From positions 5,590,891-5,654,890 of the forward strand of contig OY744461.1 of NCBI GenBank assembly GCA_963556145.1: a stretch of DNA of 64,000 bases, in the 5' to 3' direction. The translations under genes and the position numbers were made by a program. The DNA is from Hygrocybe punicea. Taxonomy: Eukaryota > Basidiomycota > Agaricomycetes > Agaricales > Hygrophoraceae. Of the stretch, positions 23,276 to 34,519 are shown piece after piece (positions within the stretch are counted from its first letter, which is position 1; each line of letters starts with the position of its first letter). A model generated the notes under the pieces. It was not told where the DNA came from and made no database searches. It saw only the letters and a program-made list of their open reading frames with translations.

Positions 23276-24184
23276 TTCAGGCTGCCCAAATTTCTCAACA
23301 TGTAGTTACATCTCGGCGTTCCTACTGAAGTAACTACATGTTGAGAAATCCACTGGTTCTCCCTGGGCCAAAGCGATCATCCCTGGTCTGACAGGTTGGG
23401 ATATCCCATTGTCCCTGGTCTGATATGCTGGGACAGCCCATGGGGCAACATTTAGTGGTGGTCTTCTCCCATGTCCCATGGGACATCCCTGACAAACGAG
23501 GTGTCTGGGGGCCATATGGGACATCCCTTAGCAATGTTTGGCTACTATCTAGACAGCAACTACTGCTATCAGATATCAGCAGAGGGGGTGTCTGGAGGCA
23601 TTTGGGACACCCCTTCCCTAGATATGTAATAGAAAACTTTGAATGATGATGCTAAGCATCTAGTTGTAAATTTCAAGGCCTTGTCATGGCCACTATGGGT
23701 ACCATGGGTGCTATAGCATAGTATAAGATTGTACATGCTTATTCTTTTGAGAGTCACAGAGCTGATTGTCCTTTGGGGTCAGTGGTAGGGTGGAGACAAA
23801 GCAGTTGTTTCCACTTATAAAGACAGAAGGAGTGGGAGAGGAAAAAGCTGGAGTTGTTGGGTGATGAGGCTGGCAAGAGAGGGAGGATTGAGGGTGTGCT
23901 GCTAGTAAACCAATTCCTTGTGCATGTGGCAGGCTGAAGCTTGTAGGGCAGTGAGTGAGCAGAGCATGTATAATAGACAAAGAGGAGTGAGAGGAGAGGC
24001 TGAGCTAAAAATTAAACAAGTGTATTATAAAGAAAATTTGATCATGATATCAGTTGTTATTACATCATTGGCTATGCATACAATGGCTGATTGGGATGCA
24101 GATGCAGAGGAGAGATCTAATTGTTGATCTATGTTAAGATTAGAGTGCTTCTTGAGGAAAGTGGACTTGGGCTTAAAGTAAGGA
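23276..24184. other. Left-arm-specific interior DNA
   Basis: 23274-23365 contains a diverged element end and its inverted partial copy (CAACATGTAGTTAC / GTAACTACATGTTG). 23390-23530 is another GGGACATCC-type cluster. The rest shows no gene and has no counterpart in the right arm. Confidence 0.5.
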
Positions 24185-24500
24185 GACATCCCACAGAGGC
24201 TTGGTTGGGAGATCCCACAGCCTTGTCTGGGACATTCCTGCTGGCCTCTGGGAAATCCTACAGCCTTGTCTGGGATATCCCACTGAGACTGTGGGACATC
24301 CCTGCTGGCTTGTGGGATATCCCTGTCAGCTTGTGGGACATCCCACTGAGGCTGTGGGATGTCCCACAGATTTGTCTGGGACATCCCTGCTGGCTTGTGG
24401 GATGTCCCCGTCAGCTTGTGGGACATCCCACAGTCTTGGTGGGACATCCCTGTCAGCTTTTGGGATGTCCCAAAGGTTGTGGGACATCCCAATCTACAGG
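24185..24500. repeat. GGGACATCCC array, left
   Basis: The palindromic decamer GGGACATCCC or a one-base variant occurs about every 20-30 bases, separated by GCTTGTGG or TGAGGCTGT spacers. It mirrors the array at 30283-30760. Confidence 0.85.
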
Positions 24501-24593
24501 CTGGTGGGACTGCCTGCTTGCTCAGCATCTGCCAAGTCGTACAATAATAATCATATCACTGATTCACTATCCACATGTTACATAATTTGAATT

Positions 24594-27440
24594 TAGCAAC
24601 TACTTAAAATAGATATATCAAATTAAATAATTATTTTACCTACATACATGGTATTCTACTTTATCAGGGGAGTGGCAGGGAGGTGGAGGAGAGGAGGGAA
24701 TGCCAGGGGGAATGCCAGGGGGAATGCCAGGGAGTGGGCAGGGGGAGAAGGGGCAGGTGGTGGATGGGAGGTGGGATGGTGGATGGTGGATGGTAGGCAG
24801 GGGGAGAAAGGGCAGGAAGGGGGAGAAGGGGTAGGAGCCAGAAGGAAGGGAGGAGGGAGGAGGGGAAGGGGAAAGGAGGGAAAGGGAGGACCAACAAAAT
24901 TACATACCGGTGTTCCCCTGGTGTCCCTGGAGGGCGCCCTCCACGTCCTCGCCCTCATCCCTGTCATCATTGTCATTGTTGTCCCCATCCTGTTCCCTGC
25001 CCTTGTCGTCTTTGTTGTTGTCCTGGTCCTGGTCCTGGTCCCGGTCCTCGTTGTTGTTGTTTTTGTTGTTGTTGTTGTTTTTGTTGTTGTTGTTGTTTTG
25101 TTGTTGTTGTTGTTGCCGTCCTCATCCCCATTCTCGTCCCCGTCCCTGTCCCCATCCCCGTTGTTGTTGTTGTTGTTGCTGTCCCCATCCCCGTCTCCAT
25201 CGTCCCTGTCCCCATCGTTAGTGATTGGCATGGGTAACCTGTGGGTATTCCACGGCTACCCATACCCGTACCTGTGGAAACCCGTACCCATGCCACAGGT
25301 ACGGGTAACCCGCGGGTCTACCCCAGAGGGCCCAACCTCCCATTACCTTGCGAACACAGCACTGACATCAATTGACGTCGCGCTGCATCTTCGCAAGGTG
25401 ACGTGGGTGGGCCTCTTCATCTCCTCCTCATCTCCCCCTCATCTCCTAGGTGGTATCCTCGTGGATGTGGTGCTGGTGTCGATTGGCACGGTGACGCCGG
25501 TTCACGAGGTGGGTTGAGGGCGTGCCGTTGCCAGTGTGTCTCAGGCTGGTGGCTGTTTGGCCAGTGCTGCTCTTGGCATCTGCCATTGGCCCACTGGTTG
25601 AGGGGGGTGGGCGTGGGCATGGGGGTTGGGGAGCATCTGCGGCTGTAGTCAGTAGTGTAGCAATGTATAATTACAATAAAGGAAGACATACCTGTTGCAG
25701 TGGGTGGTGGGTGCACCACCCCCGCTGCTCCTCTCTTTGCCTTCGTTGTCTGTTGCCGCCACGCTTGCTGTTGTTGTCGTTTGCCATCACCCTGGCTTGC
25801 CGTCGTTGTTTGCGATCGTCATGACTTGTCGTCGTCGTTTGCGATCATCGTGCCTTGCCATCGTCGTCACGGGTGCCATCGTCGCAGTTGCCATCGTCGC
25901 AGTTGCCATCGTTGCGGTTGCCATCGTTGCGGTTGCCATCGTTGCGGTTGCCATCGTCGCGGTTGCGGTTGCGGTCCTCATCCCCTCGTCCCCGTCCTCG
26001 TAGTTGGTTCGTCGTCGTGGTTGTGTGGTGTGTCTGTAGTTGTCTGGTTAGTCAGTATGATAGAACTCTATAAATAAATACTTATTGTAGCATGGGTGCA
26101 CCACTCCCCGCTGCTCTTTTCGCCCCCTAATCTCACCCTTCTTCATTTCGTTACGTTTGGTCTTGCAGTTGCTGCATAGTCGAGGTCGAAGTCGTGTGTC
26201 ACGGGATCGTGACACTACCCGTAAAAACCTGTGGACCCGTGGCACAGGTATGGGTAAATCACGGGTCCCAATTTGGCTACCCATACCTGCACCCGCGTGG
26301 ACCTGTACCCGTGACCCATGCGGGTTTCAATACCCGTGCATATGACTACCCATTGTTGTGCCTCGTCGTAGTCCTCGTCATCCTCATTACTGCGTGGCCC
26401 TGTTCCCGTTCGTGTTGTCCTTGCCATCCCTTTGCCGTCCTGTCCTCGCCATTTCTGTCCTTGTCGTCCCTGTTGCCATCGTCCTTGGCTCCGTGTCCTC
26501 GTCGTCCTGTTCCCCTGTCCCGGTCATCCTCATTTCTGTTGTCCATTGTTCCCATCCCCATCCCCGTGCCTGCTGCCCTCCTCGTCGTCCTCGCCTTCAT
26601 TGGCCCTGCCCGTTGTCGTAGTTCCCGTGCCCACTGTGTCGTCGTCTTCCCTGTTCTTGCCATCGTTGTGTTCGCCCACGTTCTTGTCTTCGTTTATGCT
26701 GTCACCGGCATTCCCATTGTCCTCCTTACTGTCGTGGTTCACCTGGGTTGTCCCCATTCATGACTGTGTCCTCTGTCTCCTTGTCGCCCGCACCGCATCT
26801 GCTTGTTGTTGCTGTTGCGTTCGTGTTCGTTTGGCACAAGGGTGCAGCAAAAAACCTACAAATGTTTAAGTAGTCAGTAGAATGAAGAAAAAAGATAAAG
26901 AAAACTTACCTGGGGTGCTCTGGCATCCACACCTGTTGTCGCATCGTGGTTGAAGACCACAAGTCTTGTTGAACTCATGCACAAGAGTTTCAACTGGGAT
27001 TTGCCGATGTCCCAAACGGGGTCGAGTTGCCATATAGAGAAGGGTGGCTGGATTTTCTTATTATTATTACATGTACTACAACACCTCAATGACCAGGGCA
27101 AGACCTCGAAGAGATGTAGGTATGATATACCGACCCTGAGGGGAGTTTTTGTATTTTATTTTATTTTATATGTGGAGATATTCATCATGCATTTTATGCC
27201 TCTGCCAAAATTGGACCCTTGAACAGCTAACTTTGCGAGTACACATCTGAAAAATCTAAAGTTAATTCTAGGAGTGCTAAGTAAGGTGTACATTGTGTTC
27301 CAGACAAGTGCCTGGTAGTTGGTGGTGCAGGGAATGTGTTGGGGCCAAAACGGAGTTGGACCTTTGCATTGTGGCTAGACAATCAAAAGTCCATATAAAC
27401 AGAAATAATCATGAATCGATTGTGAGTGACAAGTTCATCA
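24594..27440. repeat. Left inner arm of the central palindrome
   Basis: It pairs in reverse with 27641-30282, from GCAACTACTTAAAATAGAT at the outside to the edge of the gap. It contains purine-rich and (GTT)n low-complexity DNA (24660-25210). It also holds a hAT-type insertion (25219-26348) that the right arm lacks. The last 560 bases (26880-27440) are almost identical between arms. Confidence 0.85.
25219..26348. mobile_element. hAT-type non-autonomous element, family A copy 1
   Basis: 1130 bases with short inverted ends TAGTGATTGGCATGGGTA / TACCCGTGCATATGACTA. Flanks CCCATCGT (25211-25218) and CCCATTGT (26349-26356) form an 8-base duplication with one mismatch. TAGTG ends and 8-base duplications are hAT features. 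Subterminal ACGGGTA/TACCCGT motifs recur at both ends. The interior has 15-base GTTGCCATCGTCGCA-type tandem units (25860-25975). No transposase. The same family occurs at 36147-37212. Confidence 0.85.
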
Positions 27441-27640
27441 NNNNNNNNNNNNNNNNNNNNNNNNNNNNNNNNNNNNNNNNNNNNNNNNNNNNNNNNNNNN
27501 NNNNNNNNNNNNNNNNNNNNNNNNNNNNNNNNNNNNNNNNNNNNNNNNNNNNNNNNNNNNNNNNNNNNNNNNNNNNNNNNNNNNNNNNNNNNNNNNNNNN
27601 NNNNNNNNNNNNNNNNNNNNNNNNNNNNNNNNNNNNNNNN
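27441..27640. other. Scaffold gap (200 N)
   Basis: Exactly 200 undetermined bases at the centre of the palindrome. The size is probably nominal. Confidence 0.99.
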
Positions 27641-30282
27641 GGCACTTGTCTGGAACACAATGTACACCTTACTTAGCACTCCTAGAATTAACTTTAGATT
27701 TTTCAGATGTGTACTCGCAAAGTTAGCTGTTCAAGGGTCCAATTTTGGCAGAGGCATAAAATGCATGGTGAATATCTCCACATATAAAATAAAATAAAAT
27801 ACAAAAACTCCCCTCAGGGTCGGTATATCATACCTACATCTCTTCGAGGTCTTGCCCTGGTCATTGAGGTGTTGTAGTACATGTAATAATAATAAGAAAA
27901 TCCAGCCACCCTTCTCTATATGGCAACTCGACCCCGTTTGGGACATCGGCAAATCCCAGTTGAAACTCTTGTGCATGAGTTCAACAAGACTTGTGGTCTT
28001 CAACCACGATGCGACAACAGGTGTGGATGCCAGAGCACCCCAGGTAAGTTTTCTTTATCTTTTTTCTTCATTCTACTGACTACTTAAACATTTGTAGGTT
28101 TTTTGCTGCACCCTTGTGCCAAACGAACACGAATGCAACTAGTGATGGATGGGTCAGGTTCAGAACCATGGTTCGGGTCCAAGTTCGGGGCCAGGCGTGA
28201 ACCGGACCTAAAGTCCGGTTCCGCGTTCACGTGTTTTTTCGCGGTCCAGAACCTGTTCGGACCGGTTCGAACCGGTAAGTGTCCCTAACCACTGTTGTCC
28301 CTACATGCAACCCACCTCCACCTCCTCCCTCGCCCTACCATCTCCCTCACTTGCAAAACCGAACCGGGGGTGGTGTCGTGCACTGCCGTCGTCCATGACC
28401 ACGCCGTAACGAGCAACAACGACACTTCGACGACGAGGGCGGATATCACACGCACAACAACACTTCAAGTTGAACGATGACATCGTCAAACTTGAAGATG
28501 AGCAGAACTGTTCGTGGTGAACTGTTCTGCTCAAGGTAAGTCCTTGGTCATTTCAGGTACTTCTACTAATTCAAACTTTTAGTTCATTCCTAATACTTCG
28601 CTAGCGGAGAATTAACAACGATGGCAATGACATCCACCACCTACTGGCAACAGGGTGATGACAACAGCGATGATGACGACGGCACCACTACCACCACTAC
28701 CGTCACACAACAATGGCGATGGCGACGACCTCCACCGCCATCCAGCAGCAGTATGACGACGACGACGGTGGAACTGGGCCGATGGTGACGACAATGGTTA
28801 AGGCAATGAGAAGTCCGTGCCAATGTCAACACGCCAGCCAGCTACAGCCCACAGACCCAACACACGAGCCACAACGGCCATGGCCTAACTCGCTCAGGCG
28901 CCGGCGGCCGGTGCCCACGCCCAATGGCATGAACAGACAGCGAACGGCGGCAGGCGGGGTTGGTGGGGTTCCAACAGCAAGCAGCGTGAATGGCAGGCAT
29001 GGGTGGGGACTCTGCCCTGCCCTCTGTTTAATATTCGTTTACATGTAAAATTACATTAGTACTATAAATACATGGGGGTTGTCATGCTACCCGCAATGCC
29101 CTCTCAATACCGTGCAAATGTAAGCCAAAAAATAGGTCTGGTTCTTGGTTCTAGGATTGCCGAACCGGAACGAGACCTGAAAGAACCAGAACCGATGGTT
29201 CGGTCCGAGGTTCTGTACTTAAGTAGAACCAGACCTAGGGTTCGGTCCAGGGTTCACCAAATTTGGCTGAGAACCGGACCGAACCGGACCTGTCCATCAC
29301 TAAACGCAACAGCAACAACAAGCAGATGCAGTGCGGGCGACAAGGAGACAGAGGCCGCAGTCATGAACGGGGACAACCCAGGTGGACCACGACAGTAAGG
29401 AGGACAATGGGAATGCCGGTGACAGCATAAACGAAGACAAGAACGTGGGTGAATGCAACAACGGCAAGAATGGGGAAGACGACGACACAGCGGGTGCGGG
29501 AACTATGACAACAGGAAGACGACAACAGGCAGGGCCAATGAAGACAAGGATGATGAGGGCAGCGGGCACGGGAACCATGGACGACGGAAACGAGGACGAT
29601 CGGATGGGGAAACAGGACCATGGAGCCCGGGACAACAAGGACGATGGCAACAGGGACCATGAGGACGGAAATGGTGAGGACGGGATGGCAAACAGGATGT
29701 CAATGACAACACGAATGGGAACAGGGCCATGCAGTAATGACGAGGACGACGAGGATGATGACGATGATGAGGACGACGAGGACGATGAGGGTGGGGACAG
29801 GGACAGGGACAGGGACGGGGACAGGGATGACAATGACAACGACAATGACAACGACAACTGGGATGACAGCAGGGACGGGGATGACAAGGGCGATGAGGAC
29901 GGGTACGAGGGCAAGGACACAGAGGGGCGTGTACACCAGGAGAACACTGGTATGTAATTTTGTTGGTCCCTTCCTTGCCCTCTTTCCCCTTCCCCTCCTC
30001 CCCCCTCCTTTCCCTTCTCTCCCTGACTGGCTCCTACCCCTTCTCCCCCTTCCTAACCTGCCCCTTCTCCTCCTGCCTACCATCCACCATCCCCACCACC
30101 CATCCACCTCCTGCCCCTTCTCCCCCTGCCCACCCCCTGCCATTTCCCCTGCCATTGCCCCCTCTCCTGTCCTCTCCTCCACCTCCACCTCCCTGCCTCT
30201 CCCCTGATGAAGTAGAATACCATGTATTTAGGTAAAATAATTATTTAATTTCCTATATCTATTTTAAGTAGTTGCATGTCCC
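27641..30282. repeat. Right inner arm of the central palindrome
   Basis: Inverted counterpart of 24594-27440. It lacks hAT element A1 but carries a different hAT-type insertion (28140-29302). 29730-29930 is low-complexity GACGAGGAC DNA that gives an acidic frame, unlikely to be a gene. Confidence 0.85.
28140..29302. mobile_element. hAT-type non-autonomous element, family C
   Basis: 1163 bases with ends TAGTGATGG / CCATCACTA. They are flanked by AATGCAAC (28132-28139) and AACGCAAC (29303-29310), an 8-base duplication with one mismatch. The uninterrupted site is seen in the left arm near 26815. Subterminal regions repeat GAACCGG/CCGGTTC. No transposase is visible. Confidence 0.85.
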
Positions 30283-30760
30283 AGGTCTCTAATGGTCTGT
30301 CCCAGGGCTGTATGGAGATGTCCCATGTCTGTAGTGGGATGTCCCAGGGGTGTCACAGGAACGTCCCAGGTCTGTATGGGGATGTCCCAGGTCTATAGTG
30401 AGATGTCCCAGGGCTGTCACAGGGACATCCTAGGACTCTAATGGGCTATCTCAGGTCTGTATAGGGATGTCCCAGGGATGTCCCAGGTCTCTACTGAGCT
30501 GTCCCAGGGCTGTCCCAGGTCTCTAATGGGCTGTCCCAGGTCTGTATGGGATGTCCCAGGGATGTCCCAGGTCTATAGTGGGATGTCCCAGGGCTGTCAC
30601 AGTAATAGGATGTTCCAGGACTCTGATGGGATGTCCCAGGACTGTAATGAGATGCCCCAGGTCTCTGATGGGATGTCCCACTGCTGTTCATGGGATGCCT
30701 CAAGTCTATATTGGAGTGTCCCAGGTCTGTTTATGGGATGTCCCACTTCAGTTCATAGGA
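30283..30760. repeat. GGGATGTCCC array, right
   Basis: More than a dozen copies of GATGTCCCAGG, most preceded by GGG to make the palindrome GGGATGTCCC. They are spaced by GTCTGTAT, GTCTCTAATG or GTCTATAGTG. Frames across it (many CPRS/GMSQ) are repeat artefacts. Confidence 0.85.
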
Positions 30761-31172
30761 TATTCCTGCACGGTACTAGAGCCAGCAAACATGTATGCAA
30801 AGAATCTTCTACTATCATGCTTATAATAACTCAGTGTCAGACATGGGCTATTCTACTGTCCTTTCACAAGATATCTCTAAACTCTCCCAGTTCATTCTCT
30901 TGAATCTCAGAACATTCTAGAGACAAATAAACATGTTGTATTTTGATTGGCTAACATCTAATATTTAGTTTGAATAGTAGATCATACAGTCAGTTCCATG
31001 AGCAGAATGTTCTTTAAGCAGCTTCTCAATATTATGTCAAAGAATATTTAATTGTTCTCTTCTAGTTCAATTCCTTTTCCTTGTCCATCATAATTAAATA
31101 TGCTCTGTCATAAAGACTGAGTAGCTATATAATTGCAATCTTGACAACCAACATCATCCACCTGAATTGGCT
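30761..31172. other. Right-arm-specific AT-rich DNA
   Basis: About 410 bases without gene or repeat signal, lying between the array and the right terminal repeat. No counterpart in the left arm. Confidence 0.5.
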
Positions 31173-31558
31173 GTGGTCAACCAGAGTCTACAAGTCACAT
31201 GCATGTAGTTATACAGCTATCATATGTTGTATATGATGGCTACTAACATTCCATTGACTAATAACCACACTATCATTGTGGCCACAGTAAAAAGAATATT
31301 TCAAAAAAATATGGAAAAATTAGTTTGGGACATCCCAAATGACCCCCTGGCACCTGGGACATCCCATGTCCCTGGGACATCCCATTGTCCCAATGCTTTG
31401 GACCTGGGACAGCCCAGGGACATCCCAGGATAGCCCAGGGACAGCCCAGGGATATGGATATTAGCCCTGGGCCAGACCTGTTATTTCTCAACATGTAGAA
31501 GTAACATATGACCCATTTAGTTACATCTACAAGTTTAGAAAATTGGGTGGCCTGAAGT
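31173..31558 (-). repeat. Right terminal inverted repeat of the 8.67-kb element
   Basis: Inverted copy of 22889-23275, ending GGCCTGAAGT. It has its own GGGACATCCC cluster at 31325-31450. Confidence 0.85.
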
Positions 31559-31567
31559 GAATATATC

Positions 31568-33360
31568 ATGGGGAAATCATCGTTTACATTCACCTTTCGA
31601 ATTAAGACAATATGACTTTTTTTTGCCGTCATGTCTGTTATGTACATTTAATCGCAATAAAAGATCATCTACAACATCTTAAAACCTTTGCCACCATGTT
31701 GATCTTTTGTTGTGATATTGACAATTCATGGAACAATTAGATGATGGTGGATCTGGCAGGACACATGTCGGTGGTTGATATTCAGGTTTTGACATTGTCT
31801 GTTCCATTTTCTGTGATACCTCATCTTTAAAACCTGTCATGAATTGTCCTACACACAAACTTTCCAAGTATTCCACTAATCTTTTCTGAAAGTCAGAATT
31901 TTCACCCATAATTCTGTCACGTATTTCCTGAGGTGTAAGGCATCCCTTTATCCACAGCAGCATATGAAGATGCAAGGTAAGATGTTCTTGTTCCTCTACC
32001 ATTGCATAATAACCTGATGTGTTTCCATAAAGGCCAGAATGAGATTCATTTATTCCTAATCTATGTTTGATGAACATTTCAGTAGTAAAGTGAAAGAAGT
32101 GGGCTCCAGCAACTGGATTATTTGCAATTAGTTTGTAACAATCCTGGGGTAGACGTAGTTTAGGATAAAACTTTTCTTTGTTGTCAGCATAATATAAGCA
32201 TAGTGGGTGATTGATGTCAGCAGGTGCAAAAGTGATAAACCAAGTCGGAGCACCAATATAGGATATCAGAGACCAAATCTCATTTCGCATGTATTTCTTG
32301 TTAGTAATTGAACCTTTGACCTGACCAGCTACATGATCCAAGTCTGATATAAGCCTATAACATGCTTTTTCTTCAGGGGTATCTGGTTTGACTCTATCAC
32401 CTCTAGACAGTCTTTTAGAGAGATAATCTAAAACAGCTGTATTGATATTCATCAAGCGATCTGCAATATCATTGAAATTATGTTTATTAGTCAACAGATA
32501 TCCACCTGTTGTACTGTCTTTAATCTGTTCCTGATTTAATGCAATCAGTGGGAAATAGGGATCAGTTTGAAATCTTTTGTCATGGTACATCAGAAGATGC
32601 CTTTTATGCCTCATATAACTGATAATTAAAACATCTTTGTCAACGCTACCAATGCCACCCAAGCCATATGGAAAGAGGCAAGGAAACATCATAGGATATA
32701 ACTGAGGATTATTAAAGAACGATTCTGGATTTCTAGCATGACTTATGGCAAGAACACCACCATGGTCATCTATCAAGTGCTTTGTTGCTCTAGCTATTAA
32801 TGCCTTTGGACTTGTAATATCTAGATTTTCGCCAGTTACTCCACTAACAACAAAGGGACAAGGCCTATCTTCCACACCATCTTCCTCTTCATTGTCAAAT
32901 GCACTAGTGGCTTCCGGTTCCTTATTTGTGTCTGCTGGTCGATATGCAACCACAACAGGAATTCCATGATCTGGATATTGGTCTAGATTTTCATAGGAGA
33001 TGTCTAAATCATAGTAGTCTATGTGGTTCAATTTAAGCCATTCTAAAGCTGCAGAAACTCACCTTCGGCAAACCAATAAAGGTGTTCACTCCATGTTTTC
33101 CGGAGTTGGTCTAGCAGGACCAGTGAAAATGAAGGCTAACACTTCATCGAGTTCTTTAATTGTTGGAGGCAACCATTGATATATCTTTGGTGTTGGGTTT
33201 TGAAACATGATGGCATTTGCTTTCATTTTATGCATCCCAGATGACACACGAACAATACATTTGTTGTGATGAACACGGGCAATTAAAAGTTGTTCAGCAA
33301 ATGTTAGATTTTGAAGTTGTACAGGAATTCTGCCCATCCAAAGTCCATTTGCCAAAGCCT
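31568..33360 (-). pseudogene. Helitron Rep (Helitron_like_N) segment
   Basis: On the minus strand, a DUF6570-like start (33355-33086, LTFAEQLLIARVHHNK, FIFTGPARPTP) leads into the Helitron_like_N replication initiator. Marks include YPMMFPCLFPYGLGG, APTWFITFAPADINHP and the HUH-type pair in LHLHMLLW (near 31960). RLVEYLESL follows. The HUH endonuclease nicks and joins DNA for rolling-circle transposition. Two in-frame TGA codons (near 33087 and 33050) and a TAA near 31680 interrupt it. A Cys-containing remnant reaches 31568, where the 8.67-kb element cuts it. Thus the Helitron is dead but recent enough to align over its whole length. Confidence 0.8.
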
Positions 33361-34060
33361 ATTTGGGAGTTGGCCTTTGTTTAAACTGAGCACACATGGC
33401 TTGCATATCCATTTACATGTGTCATCTAGCACTGGACCTTTCATATCCTCTATTGGATCAGAACAATGATGTCATTCACATCTTGTAATTCCCATATTTT
33501 CTCTAGTTAATATTTTCAGATTATCCTTTGTCTTTGACAATAGACATGTTCTTCAATGCAACCAATTGACCGCACATGGCACACCCACTTTCTTGAAACA
33601 TTTGGTTGATGTATCTCTGCACCAGTTGCAGATTATGGTTTCCTTCAATTCAATAGATGGTGGAGGAGGAGGAAATGATTGCTCATCTGAGTTATCCAAT
33701 TCTTCTTTCATTTTAGTCTGAGATTCTTCATTTCCGCACTCTTATGTTTCTGTCATTTGTTGTGTTTTGTACCACTGTTTACACAGATCTTTATGTGATT
33801 TAATATCATGCACATGAAAAATAGAAACATAAGTATCACAAGCTGAACAATTATGTCTCATTAATGCAGCAAATAGATCTTGTCCATGTAATCTTCATAA
33901 TGTCCTTGACAAATATATACCATGTATGGTTGTTATTTCTCTAATATCCTTCACTGTCAACTTTGGTAGCAGTTCATGCAAAGGCATTTTAACACAGATA
34001 TTTTTTTCTATCTCCATATATAATGTTAGCTGCCTGTTGATCAACATGACCCACATAATT
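33361..34060 (-). pseudogene. Helitron N-terminal Cys-rich region
   Basis: Scattered frames follow the N-terminal half of fungal Helitron proteins. LHELLPKLTVKDIREI lies at about 33985. HNCSACDTYV and CNWCRDTS pairs and IDDTCKWICKPC-like pairs run towards 33400. Several stops and shifts are present. The zinc-binding pattern is read by eye only. Confidence 0.5.
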
Positions 34061-34519
34061 GAATAATATGTCAGAATCATGATTGATATTATTAGATGGG
34101 AGCATGAAAGATTGAAGAAAGTTAAACTTGAATGTTGGTTGTACTCATTTACCACCACCAATGTAGTGATATCTATGAAAGGAATTTACATATAAAGATT
34201 TAAACAGGTTTCTGAATAAATTCAAATTGAATATAATTATGTTGAAATGACTATGTCGTATTATGAAACATAGTGTGATCTACAGCAATGTTGCATGTGA
34301 TAGAGAACTAGTAATACAATAAAATAAATATGATCTGAAATCATGATGTCTCAATAGTGATTGCATGAGCAATGCCTTGATCATTTTACAACGACATTGG
34401 ACAGTGATAGGTTTGAGAACACAATACAAAGCAAAGAGATATTCAGAAGGTAAGAAATATGTTCTGGCATATTGAATAGAACATAATTGCATTTTGAACG
34501 CGCTATCTTTAAATGTAGT
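34061..34519. other. AT-rich spacer, nothing recognised
   Basis: It separates the Helitron from the next broken transposon gene and may hold the Helitron 5' end. No clear TC-type terminus could be chosen. Confidence 0.35.

Larger units (their letters stand above)
22889..31558. mobile_element. 8.67-kb Mutator-like element with long terminal inverted repeats
   Basis: The outer ends are inverted copies of about 387 bases (22889-23275 and 31173-31558), both starting ACTTCAGGCC. Flanking 9-base sequences AAATATATC (22880-22888) and GAATATATC (31559-31567) match at 8 of 9 positions. The Helitron reading frame is restored when the element and one copy are removed. Long inverted ends plus a 9-base duplication are typical of Mutator-like elements. 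No transposase gene is visible between the ends, although 200 bases are unknown. The interior consists of GGGACATCCC arrays, low-complexity DNA and two hAT-type insertions, so it is presumably non-autonomous. Confidence 0.75.

Noticed and set aside
24185..24500. CRISPR-like array
   Set aside because: Repeats are 10-base palindromes with similar spacers in a eukaryotic genome; no cas genes. It is a repeat array of a transposon.
24648..25517. Long open frame of about 290 codons with a hydrophobic Val/Leu-rich half
   Set aside because: It runs through (GTT)n and purine-rich simple repeats, has an equally long frame on the other strand, and crosses the border of a hAT insertion.
27441..27640. 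Palindrome around the gap as a pure assembly artefact
   Set aside because: The two arms carry different hAT insertions with their own target duplications, so they are distinct sequences.
29382..29957. Acidic 190-codon frame
   Set aside because: Composed of GACGAGGAC-type microsatellite inside the mirrored repeat arm; no conserved domain.
30478..30903. 141-codon frame in the GGGATGTCCC array
   Set aside because: Its sequence is a periodic translation of the decamer repeat and has no independent support.
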